From: Sarcophilus harrisii | Lineage: Eukaryota > Chordata > Mammalia > Dasyuromorphia > Dasyuridae | DNA length: 64,000 nt | NCBI RefSeq assembly: GCF_902635505.1 | Contig: NC_045428.1 | Coordinates: 216,932,301-216,996,300 of the forward strand | Reading direction: 5' to 3' | Part shown: piece by piece, positions 46,701 through 57,712 of the stretch | Numbering within the stretch: position 1 is the first letter of the stretch | How the letters are laid out: the number at the start of each line of letters is the position of its first letter | Translations under genes and position numbers: made by a program | The notes under the pieces: model-generated | What the model was told of the DNA's origin: nothing | Databases searched by the model: none | Seen by the model: the letters and a program-made list of their open reading frames with translations, nothing else

Positions 46701-48227
46701 TTCAACATCTGAAATGCATAGTTGCACTGAGTTATATTCCTCAACAGACAGACACTCCAGCAATATAATCTAAGTGATCCTCTCCTCCTGCCAACCTTGA
46801 ATTTGCTACATTCAATTATATGCACGACATTTTCCATCAACACCTACCAAATTATAAAATGAGGATCAAAGAGTCAGCAGTTAGTATCCAGGACACATCT
46901 CGCTGTACACTATGGTTCCCAAGACTGAATCACCAGCCTCCTCCCAAGTGTCTCCATTCTCGAAGTCTAACTTCACAGCCCCTGAAGAAAACTTACAGCC
47001 CAAGTTTCCTACAGCAAGATGGCAATGGACTGTGCCCAAGAGTTCCTTCTGCTGACCTTTGTTTCTCTTGCCTTGGAACATTATTTCCTGGATCCTTACA
47101 TGGAAGTCCTAGACCAAGCAGTTTTCATTTTGAGCAGACAGATTTCAAAGGCTTCCCTTGGGCCAGGATGAAATAAAAAGCTCATTTGTCTGCTGGGTTG
47201 AGTCCTCTACTCATGTTCTAATCCATCCTACCTTTCTTCCAAAAAATTATTCCTTTTATTTCTCTCAGAAAACTGCCCTGAAGCTTGGAAACAGCTGTGG
47301 ATATCTCCCTTACTATCTGCCTCCCTCACATGTTCCCAACTTTGCATACCCTATCAGCTGGAAACACATAATTTCACACTCTCCTGTCTCTTCTCCCCAT
47401 CCACAATGCCTTACCTTTCCAAGACCTCTTGATCATTGTCCTTAGAGCTCATATTTTACATCACTTCATCATTTCTATGTGTCCTTATTTCGTGCTGTCT
47501 CCTACTCATTGCTTCTTTGACATGGTCCCCATTTTACTCACTCTCTTATCACTGAATACTGCTCTGTTTGGTCTCTGCACAGTAGCACTTTCTCTTTCAG
47601 GCTTCCTGAAGAAATCTTGACCGTCCATTTCCTCTGCTTCTCCTGTAAGATACCTCCAACACGTTTTGGCTTGCTTTGCCTTTCCATCAATTTCATCAAA
47701 GCAAGTAGAAAACCAGCTCTTAAGATACAACTGTCCTGAAGACACAACTAAGGAAGCTTTGTAAACTGAACACTACATCTGTCCATATGAGGACATATAT
47801 GGAGAGTGACATTTTTAGAGGATCATTAAATTCCCTACTGAAAAAAAGAGAAATATATTTACCTACTCAAAGTGAGAAGAACTCTGCAAAACCCCTCACA
47901 AAATCCAAAGTGATTAGCTGTAGGATGAAAGAGGATGCAGTGGTCAGTTAAAATCAGAAAGAAGGTTTTCCCCTACACTAAAAACCGTACATACCACCCC
48001 TTTACAAATCCAAAGAAATGCTTTTTCCTTTCTTCTCCAGGAACAATGATCCTCATGCTGAAAATCAGTACAATCCACAAGTATGAATCTGAGGCCCACT
48101 AAGGTCACTCAGATGTCATTTGTTTTCTTTCCCTACTTGGAGAATTGGGCATGTTTCAGGAATGAAGAAACAGCTAGTCTGAGGCAGGGTTTATAAGGTA
48201 CACACCCACAAGCTATCATTTGTTCAC

Positions 48228-48460
48228 CTCCTTATTAGCAAACGTGGAGAATATCATGAGGACAGTGATTTCAACTCCTAAGCAGGAACAGAATTTGTTC
48301 CTTCTATTGGAAGTCTTCCTTGAACTTTGGAATGTCCAAATCTATTCTAAACTGACTCTTGGTGAAGTAGTCTTTAGAAACTTCTCCTTTAATGTGTTCA
48401 TCCCAAGCATACTCCACTTCTCTAAGTGCTCTTTTGGCTCCAGACCAAATGAATGAAGGC
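48228..48460 (-). other. Candidate exon-like segment in block f, copy 1 (frame broken)
   Basis: On the minus strand a 233 bp segment is preceded by TTAAAG and followed by GTGAACA, so it has an AG and a GT at its borders. The counterpart at 51015-51250 has the same borders. Reading LHSFGLEPKEHLEK, the frame shifts and meets stops in this copy, so if it was ever coding it is now dead. I do not recognise the protein. A noncoding exon or mere coincidence is equally possible. Confidence 0.2.
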
Positions 48461-48859
48461 CTTTAAGATGGGCAACCAAAGCAAATGATCTAACAAGTCC
48501 AACAGTTTTTGTGTATCAATCCAGATCAATCAAACGTGCAGTATCATGTCACAAGTAACTGAAGTTCTTCATGCTCCTTCCTCTCTTCCTTCTTCTTCTC
48601 TCCTCACCTAGATCAATCTTACTACTAACTCAGCTGCCCTCAAAACCACTTTCCTCAGCCTCCATCCCAGTTACAAGCCACTACTTGTTCTTTTGGCCTT
48701 TGAATGTAGAGGTCAAAAAAGCAAGACAACCATTCAGTTGGAAGACTTTTGTGGTATCTAATCCTCCTTGGGCTTTCTCTAGAAGTTGTCCTTTATACCT
48801 GTCTGTCTACACCCAAAAACTTTGAGATACACACACAGATAAACAGATAGATTTGCAGA

Positions 48860-48865
48860 TATTGC

Positions 48866-48907
<42 letters not shown>
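48860..48907. repeat. (TG)n microsatellite
   Basis: About 19 uninterrupted GT units within block g. Confidence 0.97.
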
Positions 48908-48908
<1 letters not shown>

Positions 48909-49442
48909 AGATGACTGGATGGGACACATTCACTTTGATTCAATGCAAGTCTACCAAAGAAACATAAAATATGAATGGTCTTCATTAATCCCAAATTTTC
49001 ATTTCAAAGACATAGAACCTCCCTCAAACACAGTAAAGCCAACTAAGTTACCCTTCTCTCCTCTCCAATTCATTTCATTTGATTTCATCACACTTACCAA
49101 CTGACAACACACAAAAAAATGCCATGGGATCCCTTGGGGGTGTGCCGCTTAGCAACCAGTTCATCTGGTATTTAAGAATCACCTTCTCAATGAACTTTTT
49201 AAGAGCACTTTCTGCTGATCTTTGCTTCTCCTACCTTGGCACAATGAATCTTGGATCCTTTGTGAAAATCATGGACCAACCAGTTTTCCTGGACCAACCA
49301 GGAGTAAAAAGAGTACTCAGGCTCCCTTGGGCCAGGATCAAAGAGAAAACACTTTTCTCAGCTGAGCTGACTTCTATCCTCAGGGTCCTAAGCAATCCTT
49401 CCCTTCTTCTAAAAAACAATTCCCTTTGCATACATTTTTACT

Positions 49443-49572
49443 ATGATTAACATATCTAGAAGAGGGAGTGAGGGGAAGGGGAGAAATTGGAACATAAGGT
49501 TTTGCAAAGGTAAATGGTAAAAAATTATACTTGCATATGCTTTGAAAAAGCTTCAATAAAAAATAATTTAAA
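49443..49572 (+). mobile_element. Short L1 3' tail
   Basis: AACATATCTAGAAGAGGGAG, AATTGGAACATAAGGTTTTG, AAAAAATTATACTTGCATAT and TTCAATAAAAAATAATTTAAA follow the order of an L1 3' UTR end. Confidence 0.7.
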
Positions 49573-51014
49573 ACCATCTATGCCACCAATTATTCCTTCT
49601 TTACTGCCCTCAAGCTTAAAAAATGATGCTTTATGGATCTTCCCTTACTGTCTGCCACCCTCACATGAAGCTCCCACTTTGTACACCCTGGCAGCTGAGC
49701 TTAGACCTTCTTACCTCCCTTTCTCTTCTCCACAACCACAGTCTCTTTACTTGGGCCAGTTCTCTAGTTTATTTCCTCTGGAGCTCAGCATTAGCATCTC
49801 TTCATTATTGCAAAGCCTTTTTTTTTTTTTTACTTCTGTCTCCTGGTCATTACCCCTTGGCCATGGTCATAATTCTCCCCTACTTCTTAATACTGAATCC
49901 TGCTCATTGTCTTTGATCCCTGCACAGAAGTGCTTTCTCCTCCAGGTTTCCTAAAGGAGGATGGCTCCTCCATTGTCTCTGCTTCTCTTGCCTGACATGC
50001 GCCCTCTTTTGGCAAGCTTTGACTTCCATCCACTTCAGTTGATTCCCAAGCCCCAAGCTAAAGAGAGCACCTGCCAAGTACCATCAGACTGGCCCCTATC
50101 ACAAAAGTACTTCATTGTCCTTGATTACTTCTGGCTTCTGCAGCACTCCTTCCATAGATGCTTCTCCTAAAAACATTCTCCAGAGGAGCCTGGCTCTCAA
50201 TGCTGCTTCCTGACATATTGCAGATGCTTTCTGACTTTCTTGCTGGCTCCAGACCTCCCTTCTTCAAGTACCAAAAATCTGCATCGCCTGAGCCTTTAGT
50301 GCAGTTGACTAAAAAAGAATTCCATATCTAACATGCTGATCAGCCAAAAATGAGATGATGACCCCAGTTCCCAAACCTTAACCATCCCTCTCTCAGTGTC
50401 CTCATAACTCTTATCATTGGGAACAGAACTACTCTAGCATTCTCCTTTCTTCAGCATCGCAGGTAAGTAGAGAACCAACACATAAGAATATGTTGATGAC
50501 ATAAGGCAGCGTTGGAATCCAGATTCACCATTTAACATTGGAGACAAGGGTGTGGAGTGATATTTTGGGAGGTTCACTTAATCTTGGAGATTCCCTGCTG
50601 GACCAAGAGCAATGGACTCCTCTGCTAGAAAGGAGAAGAACTTGCTGCACTCTCTCATGAAATCCCAAAATAATGGGTCATGATGCAATTGACTGGAGGA
50701 GGAGAGGACATAAAATGATCATTTACAAGCAGGGAGAAAACTTTCCCCACATACCATCCCTTGGCAAAACCAAAGAAAGGCTTTCTCCATTGTTATCCAG
50801 GAACAAAGGCCCCAAGGAAGAAAAGCAGTATAATCAGAAAGAAAAGGCCTGTGGTTCACCAAGGTGGCAACCTCAGACAAATGTACTCAATCTGATCTCA
50901 CCCACATGATATCTGTTTTCTTTCTCTCCTTGGAGAACTGGATTTCTCTAGGAATGATGGCTAGTCTGAGCCAGACTTTCCAAAGGACACATCCACAAGG
51001 TGTCCTTTGTCTAC

Positions 51015-51250
51015 CTTCTTATTAGCAAACCTGAAGACTTTCATGAGGACACTGATTTCAACTGGTAGAGAGAGACAGAATTTCTTCCTCCTAATGGAGT
51101 CTGTCTGGAACTCTGGAAAAGTTAAATCTATTCTAGACTGATTCTTAATGAAGTTCAAGAGTATCTTCTCAGTACTCTTTAATGTGCTCATCACAACATA
51201 CTCCACTTTTCTGAGCCTCTCTTTGGGTTCCAGACCAAAGAAATGAAGGC
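51015..51250 (-). other. Candidate exon-like segment in block f, copy 2 (open)
   Basis: A 236 bp minus-strand segment lies after a pyrimidine-rich run TTTTCTCCTCTTACTCATTTAAAG and before GTAGAC. It is open throughout in one frame (LHFFGLEPKERLRK, then STEKILLNFIKNQSRIDLTF, PVEISVLMKVFRFANKK). No ATG starts it, and I recognise no family. The sister copy at 48228-48460 keeps both borders but not the frame. Without an RNA or protein match this stays a guess. Confidence 0.25.
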
Positions 51251-51717
51251 CTTTAAATGAGTAAGAGGAGAAAATGGTGGGATAACAACTCTAGCAGCCT
51301 TGGCAGATTATCAATCATGATCACTCTCAGGTCAGACATCACCACATCTTACCAAAATATCTACCTGTTCTTTCTTCTCCTCCTCTTCCTCCGCTTCCTA
51401 CTCTTCATCTAATCTTATTTCCATACAACTGCCCCCAAAACCCCATTCCTCTGCCCCCTACTAATTCCAAACCCAACTTCTTCAGCTGTCCTTTCAATAT
51501 AGTGATCCAAAAAGAAAAAGAAGTCAGCTACATGGAAGAATTTTGTTGTTTGCTTCTCCAGGATTTGTCCTTTAGAGATACCTTTCTATATGAACTCCTA
51601 CACTTGGACAAATATACATCCAGAGAGAGATATACACACAGAGACATACACAGAGAAGTAGATATAATATATGCATGGTGGGCCACATTCACTTTGATTC
51701 AATGCAAGATTACTAAA

Positions 51718-51899
51718 AAAAGAGCAGCTAGGTGATGTAGCAGATAGAGCACCAGCCCTGAAATCAGGAGGACCTGAGTTCAAATCTGGATTAATACTTA
51801 ATATATAACTTAACACTTAATACTTCCTAGCTCTGTGACCCTGGGCAAGTCACTTAACTCCAATTGCCTCAGCAAAAATAAATAAATAAATTAAATAAA
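51718..51899 (+). mobile_element. tRNA-headed marsupial SINE with target-site duplication
   Basis: GAGCAGCTAGGTGATGTAGC head, a B box GAGTTCAAATCTGG at about 51776-51789, TGACCCTGGGCAAGTCACTT, and an (AAATA)n tail. AAGATTACTAAA at 51706-51717 and 51900-51911 flanks it. The matching block at 48.95 kb has no SINE, so the insertion came after the duplication. Confidence 0.95.
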
Positions 51900-52452
51900 A
51901 AGATTACTAAAGAAAAGCAAAATCTTTTATGTCCACCAAATTATCAAGTTTCTTTGTTTTCTTCAATTTTCATTTCAAATGAATAGTCCTCTTCTCACTG
52001 AATGTCTATGATTCTTGTGAAATTTATGGTTTTCTTCAATATGAGGAAATGACAGAAACAAAAGCAAGGCAATGTTAGAGAATGGATCTTTTCCAGGCAT
52101 GCTAACTCTGCCCAAGTCCCTGAATTTATATAAAAAGTTTGATCCACAGAAAGAGCTTCTCTTCAACCATATTGTCATTTGCATACAAACTGATTGGGAG
52201 TGAACTGAAATCCATAGCCCTCTGTAGTAGAGTTATGTCTTGTGGGAGTCATTGGAACTTAGATTTCTACCTTTCCTTTCCTAGAGAGGTCCCCCTCTCT
52301 GTTGGTGCCTCAGGACTCCCACTTCTCAGTTATCTGAGAAAGACCAGTTTCAGGCTCTTGGCATGAGTGGCCTAGAGACTGAGTCAACCCTCAGGGATTC
52401 CCTCTTTTCTGTTTGTCCCCCACATCCTACAAGCGCTAAGCAGTTGATGTTG

Positions 52453-53328
52453 CACTACACACCTGTCAGATTGGCCAGAATGACAGGGAAAGATAATGTG
52501 GAATGTTGGAGGGGATGTGGGAAAACAGGGACACTGATACATTGTTGGTGGAATTGTGAAGACATCCAGTCATTCTGGAGAGCAATTTGGAACTATGCTC
52601 AAAAAGTTATCAAACTGTGCGTACCCTTTGATCCAGCAGTGTTTCTACTGGGCTTATACCCCAAAGAGATACTAAAGAAGGGAAAGGGACTTGTATGTGC
52701 CAAAATGTTTGTGGCAGCCTTGTTTGTAGTGGCCAGAAGCTGGAAAATGAATGGATGCCCATCAATTGGAGAATGGTTGAGTAAATTGTGGTATATGAAT
52801 GTTATGGAATATTATTGTTCTGTAAGAAATGACCAGCAGGACAAATACAAAGAGGATTGGCGAGACTTACATGAACTGATGCTGAGTGAAATGAGCAGAA
52901 CCAGGAGATCATTATACACCTCAACAATGATACTGTATGAGGATGTATTCTGATGGAAGTGGATTTCTTCAACAAAGAGAAGATCTAACTTTGTTTCAAT
53001 TGATCAAGGATGGACAGAAGCAGCTACACCCAAAGAAAGAACACTAGGAAATGAATGTAAACTGCTTGCATTTTTGTTCTTCCCGGGTTATTTATACCTC
53101 CTAAATCCTATTCTCCCTGAGCAACAAGAGAACTGTTCAGTTCTGCACACATATATTGTATCCAAGATCTACTGTAACCTATTTAACATGTATAGGACTG
53201 CTTACCATCTGGGGGAGAGGATGGAGGGAGGGAGGGGAAAAATCGGAACAGAAGTGAGTGCAAGGGATAATGCTGTAAAAAATTACCCTGGCATGGGTTC
53301 TGTCAATAAAAAGTTATTTAAAAGAAAA
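52453..53328 (+). mobile_element. Young 5'-truncated L1 with target-site duplication
   Basis: Starts CACTACACACCTGTCAGATT in ORF2 and ends AATAAAAAGTTATTTAAAAGAAAA. The ORF2 C-terminus, the 3' UTR and the tail are complete. CAGTTGATGTTG at 52441-52452 and 53329-53340 flanks it exactly. It interrupts block a, whose first copy at 29.4 kb shows the uninterrupted sequence. Confidence 0.97.
52456..52953 (+). pseudogene. L1 ORF2 C-terminal domain, uninterrupted
   Basis: About 165 codons of ORF2 remain open from the insertion's left end to the natural stop. In order they show MTGKDNVECWRGCGKTG, LIHCWWNCEDIQSFWRAIW, VPFDPAVFLLGLYPKEI, MFVAALFVVARSWK, GCPSIGEWLSKLWYMNVMEY and a final ILYEDVF. The cysteines and histidine of CWRGCGKTGTLIHC match the C-terminal Cys-rich motif of L1 ORF2. 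The endonuclease and RT domains are absent because of 5' truncation. The frame extends upstream into host DNA by chance. Confidence 0.9.
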
Positions 53329-53449
53329 CAGTTGATGTTGGCAGTGTCCTTAATGACCTGCAGAAATGGAACTTAACAGATGGAAAAAGTGAAACATAGA
53401 TTGGTCAAGCAAAATGCTCAAGGTTAAAAAAAAGAAGAAGAATAGCAGC

Positions 53450-53585
53450 AATCTACTCATTTACAGGTGAGGAAATTAAGACTCAGGCAGATTTAGGGAA
53501 GTGTCTTGTCTAGTCACACAGTAAAGCAACCAATGCTGACTTGTGGCCCAAAAGTCTTTTCATTATTCTTCAGCAAGGATCTGGC
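53450..53585 (+). mobile_element. MIR fragment
   Basis: TTTACAGGTGAGGAAATTAAGAC followed by GTCTAGTCACACAGTAAAGC, the conserved core order of MIR. Confidence 0.75.
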
Positions 53586-53939
53586 AGAATACTTACCCTG
53601 TCACTCCAAGGACAAATAAAGAAACTTGGGAGAGGAAATATATTTCATTAACTCCTTAATGTACAGCATGTTGCCTTTGAATGACTAACAAAAAAAAGTG
53701 AGTCAAGAGCAGAAATTCCATTGAAAAATAGACTATAAATATTTAAAAAGATTTCCATAATTTCTATCCCACTTTGAAATACATATCTCAACGCTATTTA
53801 AAACAAGTGAACCACAATTACCTCTCTATTACTATTGATGATGTCCTTAAAAGTACCAAATCATGTTAGAAAGAACCTCTTTTAAACAAATGGCCCTTAT
53901 TCTAGCTGGGTATTCAATACAGTTAAGTAGCATATGGAT

Positions 53940-54080
53940 ATAATGTTGGACCTGAATTTTTTAATCCTTTCTCAAATACTTACAAGCTCTTGACTCTGGA
54001 CACTTGTCCAGACTCAGTTCTTCATCTATAAAGAGGAGAAAATAATAGTATCTACTATACAAGGTCTTTATCATTAAATA
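53940..54080 (+). mobile_element. MIR fragment
   Basis: GGACCTGAATTTTTTAATCC, CTCAGTTCTTCATCTATAAA, GAAAATAATAGTATCTACTA and TTAAATAAGATTATGTGTG follow MIR order from the middle to its 3' end. Confidence 0.75.
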
Positions 54081-54149
54081 AGATTATGTGTGTGTGTTTA
54101 TCTATCTCAATGAAAATATAAGAAGCTATATGTTGTTCAGTCATTAAAA

Positions 54150-54440
54150 AATTAATATGGTTCTCATTATGCCACTGCACTGCTCAAGAACACAAGAGTT
54201 TGATCATTAACTATATGAAATCCAAACCTGGTACTATTCTGACACTGCCAATCTCCCTTACTTGTCATAACTCCAAGACTTCTCATAATCTACTCAACCC
54301 AATTAGGCTAGTATCCTCATACTTTTCCTGGTCTTTCCCACCTCAATACTTTTGCCCAGGCTACATTCCTTTTTTTCTGGAATACCCTTAATCTGTCCCT
54401 CTTCCTATCCAAGTCCTATCCATATTGTGACATAAACAAA
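54150..54440 (+). mobile_element. L2-like LINE 3' end
   Basis: TATGCCACTGCACTGCTCAA, AATCCAAACCTGGTACTATT, GCCCAGGCTACATTCCTTTT and CTGGAATACCCTTAATCTGT keep the order of an L2 3' end. Eroded, no coding part. Confidence 0.6.
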
Positions 54441-55340
54441 GTTTGAGAGATATAATTTCTGGGTAATTAATCATTTTATTAGTTATGACTATTGAGTAAT
54501 TAACAAAAGAATGATCATTCACCCATCTCTCACAAACCAAAGATTCATCATGGAACCCACTAAGCAATTATAAGCTTTTGGAAAAGTCAGTATTCTTGAG
54601 AGTGAAAATAAATTCTGGTTGGTTAACAAGTAATAAGAGAATGAATATTATAATTATAGGTAGACTTACTGTAATGAGGATCTGTGGAAATATGACTCTG
54701 ATAACTGAATCTTGGACAAAGAGAATTATTTATATCAGACGACTCCTGTCTAATACAATATAGACAAAAAAGGGAATCCACTTCCCCTAGACTAAAATCT
54801 CTTTACTTTTGTTCAGATCTAAGTTTCCCAGTTGGGTAAAATTTCACCCAAAGTTTCACCTCATTATCAGCCCTACACTTAAAAGGCTGCCTAAATACCT
54901 ACAAGAGCTGATTTTTTTTAATGGAGAAATAGAAAAGGGGGGAAAACTTAGTACAATAATTAGTTCTTAAGATAAAAGAAAAATAATCATTTCCTTCAAT
55001 ATATACTTTAAATAAATTCAGTCCAAGAAACAATGCAATATGTAGCTACTGTAGTAGAATTTGAGGAAACAAAGATAAAAACATCACAATATTTTTCCCT
55101 CAAGAATCTTCAAATCAAATAGGATGCAAGATGTACATAACAAGTATGATACCAAGAAAAATGTGAAAGCAGCAAAGGAGAGGTGCAGACAATGTACTCT
55201 AAAAAACTTTAGGAAGCAAACTTTTTTATTGGGAAGGATGAAGAAGGAAAAAGGGGCCCATGATGACTTGAAATTGAGGAAATTTGTTCCTAGCATAAGG
55301 AAATGAGGTGAGAGAGAAAAAGACAAAATTGATAAGTGAC
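54441..55340. other. No recognised feature
   Basis: About 900 bp of AT-rich DNA, no assignable repeat or gene. Confidence 0.45.
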
Positions 55341-55344
55341 CCAG

Positions 55345-55600
55345 GGCAGCTAGGCAGTACAGCCAATAGAACACTAGGTTTAGAGAGAGGAAGATCTGAG
55401 TTCAAATCCAGTCTCAGACACTTACTACTGTGACCCCTGAACAAATCACTTAATGCCTATTTGCCTCAATTCCTCATCTCTAAAATGGGGACACTGGAAA
55501 AAGAAATGGCAAACTACTCCAGTATCTTTGCCAAGAAAACTTCTTGGGGCCATATAAGAGTTGAAAACAGGAAAACAGCTCAACAACAACAACATAAGTG
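55345..55600 (+). mobile_element. Long SINE: tRNA head plus LINE-derived tail
   Basis: GGGCAGCTAGGCAGTACAGC head and B box GAGTTCAAATCCAG (about 55398). A tail AAAATGGGGACACTGGAAAA, GGCAAACTACTCCAGTATCT, then AACAGCTCAACAACAACAAC ends it. The AAC repeat end is typical of RTE-type tails, so I infer RTE-driven mobilisation. Confidence 0.85.
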
Positions 55601-55604
55601 TCGT

Positions 55605-55619
55605 GTATGTGTATGTGTA

Positions 55620-55658
<39 letters not shown>
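55605..55658. repeat. (TG)n microsatellite
   Basis: GTATGTGTATGTATG leading into a run of about 17 GT units, right after the SINE's A-rich end. Confidence 0.95.
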
Positions 55659-55869
55659 CTAGGATATGTTGAGTATATAAAAGTGAATATAATAAAAGAT
55701 ACAAAAGGTAGATTGTAAGGAGAATGATCAGTTTAATGTTTCTTCCTCCACAAAGCCTTTTTCCACTATATCGGCACATGAAAAATATTTAACAAAATAT
55801 TTAGAAATAGAATACAACACAGATAATCTTTTTTAAAATAATAACACCTTTTTTATTTTAAAAATACAT

Positions 55870-56565
55870 GCAAATCGAATGTTTGTGGCAGCCCTTTTTG
55901 TAGTGGCTAGAAACTGGAAACTGAATGATGTCCATCAGTTGGAGAATGGCTGAATAAATTGTGGTATATGAATATTATGGAATATTACTGTTCTGTAAGA
56001 AATGACCAACAAATCATCCTGATTTCAGAAAGGCCTAGAGAGACTTACACGAACTGATGCTGAGTGAAATGAGCAGGACCAGGAGATCATTATATACTTC
56101 AACAACAATACTATATGATGACCAGTTCTGATGGACCTGGCCATCCTCAGATGAGATCAACCAAATCAGTTCCAATGGAGCAGTAATGAACTGAACCAGC
56201 TATGCCCAGAGAAAGAACTCTGGGAGATGACTAAAAACCATTACATTGAATTCCCAATCCCTATATTTATGCCCACCTGCATTTTTTATTTCCTTCACAA
56301 GCTAATTGTACAATATTTCAGAGTCTGATTCTTTTTGTACAGCAAAATAACGTTTTGGTCATGTATACTTATTGTGTATCTAATTTATATTTTAATGTAC
56401 TTAACATACTGGTCATCCTGCCATCCTGGGGGAGGGGGTGGGGGGGTAAGAGGTGAAAAATTGGAACAAGAGGTTTGGCAATTGTTAATGCTGTAAAGTT
56501 ACCCATGCATATATCCTGTAAATAAAAGGCTATTAAATAAAAAAAATAGTTTAATGAAAAACAAA
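55870..56565 (+). mobile_element. 5'-truncated L1 3' end
   Basis: Starts AATGTTTGTGGCAGCCCTTT. ORF2 C-terminal text has small indels. The 3' UTR follows the type with CATTACATTGAATTCCCAATC and ends CTGTAAATAAAAGGCTATTA and poly-A. Confidence 0.85.
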
Positions 56566-56569
56566 AAAA

Positions 56570-56850
56570 AAAAATACATGCAAAAAGTTTTCAATATTCA
56601 CTCTTGCAGTACCTTATGTTTCATTTTTCCCTCCCTTCTGCCTACCCTTCCCCTAGTAATCCATTGTAGAACTAGATCTAATTATCTAATCTTTTTAAAA
56701 TTTTTGTATTAAAGCATTTTATTTTTAAAACATATGCATGGATAATTTTTCAACATTGAGCAGTGCAAAACCTTGTGTTACAAATTTCTCCTTCCTTCCC
56801 CCTATCCCCTCCTCTAGATGGCAAGTAATCTAACATAGAACACAGACCAT
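56570..56850 (-). mobile_element. Two minus-strand L1 3' tails in tandem
   Basis: Plus-strand text TTTCAATATTCACTCTTGCAG...CTTCCCCTAGTAATCC (56580-56670) and ATATGCATGGATAATTTTTC...CCTCTAGATGGCAAG (56725-56828) are two reversed L1 tail ends, each preceded by a T-rich tract. Confidence 0.65.
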
Positions 56851-56990
56851 CTTAATATGAGATTTACTAAGGCAATTTGTGGCCTGCAGGGATCCTTATA
56901 TACAATGTAGTGGTCCCCATTTCTCCTGGAATATAGTATAATGTAGTTTAATTAGTTCAGTAGAGTATGTTAATGTATAGAGTAGTTAGT
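56851..56990. other. TAGT-rich short-repeat sequence
   Basis: ATAGTATAATGTAGTTTAAT/TAGTTCAGTAGAGTATG/TAGAGTAGTTAGTATAG shows short imperfect repeats of GTATAGT type. Confidence 0.5.
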
Positions 56991-57712
56991 ATAGCATAGT
57001 GTGGTTTATTTATTGTCCTTGGTTCTCAAAGACCAAAATGACATCGCTATGCTAGAATCAAGTTACAGTGTGACCAACTGGGGCTGGTCAAACCAATAGT
57101 ACCTCAGAATGCTCTACCACAGATCAGGTATAAATAGTTCTTGTAAACATTTGGGATGGATTCTCTAAATTTGCACATCACACTTTTTTTTTTTTTGAGC
57201 TACTGCTATTCTGCTTTGCTGATAGAAGACAGCACCTTCTTTCATACAGGCACACCATGTAGGATGAGAGTGTCTTTGTATCACTTCTGACTATCATGTG
57301 AGCTCCTGCCTTCTCTGAGTTCTATACAATTGTCTTTTAGACTAGTGAACGTTTGGCATTCAAACAATGTAACCAGCACTTCAGAATGGTGCTCTCTGCA
57401 GCAGAGGTTGAATGCTTGACACTTTAGCTTGAGAAAGGACTTCAGTATCTGAAAACCTTAATCTGCCAGGTAATCTTCAAAATCTTCCTACCACAATTCA
57501 AATGGAAGCAATTGGGTTTCCTGGCCTGGTGCTGATATACTGTCCAGGTTTCACAGGTATATGAAAATAAGGTCAGTACAACAGATCTGTAAACCTTCAG
57601 TTTAGTAGTCAGCCTAATAGCTCTTCTCTCCCACACTTTCCTTCAGAGCCTCCCAAACACTGAGCTAACTTTGGCAATGCGTGTGTCAACTTCATTATAT
57701 AGAGAATTAACT
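56991..57712 (-). mobile_element. Non-L1 LINE, 3' part (RT C-terminus)
   Basis: On the minus strand a piece at 57442-57636 reads MWERRAIRLTTKLKVYRSVV, TCETWTVYQHQARK and CGRKILKITWQIKV. It corresponds to the end of the reverse transcriptase and following region of a vertebrate non-LTR element with the ETWTVYQRHARKLN signature. It is an RTE- or L2-related clade. The 5' part continues at 59370. The copy is old, with stops. Confidence 0.7.

Larger units (their letters stand above)
46860..49110. repeat. Tandem unit, blocks c-f-g, copy 1
   Basis: Aligned by eye with 49130-51990 in three parts. Block c: TTTCTCTTGCCTTGGAACA against TTGCTTCTCCTACCTTGGCACA. Block f, about 47940-48480: CCTTATTAGCAAAC and CTCCAGACCAAA(T)GAAATGAAGGCCTTT-type text. 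Block g, about 48560-48990: CACATTCACTTTGATTCAATGCAAG. No shared open frame on the plus strand. A (TG)n tract at 48868-48906 expands in this copy only. Confidence 0.8.
49120..53400. repeat. Tandem unit, blocks c-f-g-a, copy 2 (with SINE and L1 insertions)
   Basis: Continues directly from the previous unit. Blocks c (49190-50060), f (50670-51260), g (51290-51705) and a (51912-52440 plus 53341-53400) occur in order. Insertions: an L1 3' tail-like piece near 49443-49570, the SINE at 51718-51899 and the L1 at 52453-53328. Confidence 0.8.

Noticed and set aside
49514-49954. 146-codon plus-strand open frame with runs of L, S, P and F
   Set aside because: It starts within an L1 tail, and the counterpart at 47.2-47.6 kb is interrupted and in different relative frames. 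Pyrimidine-rich composition explains it.
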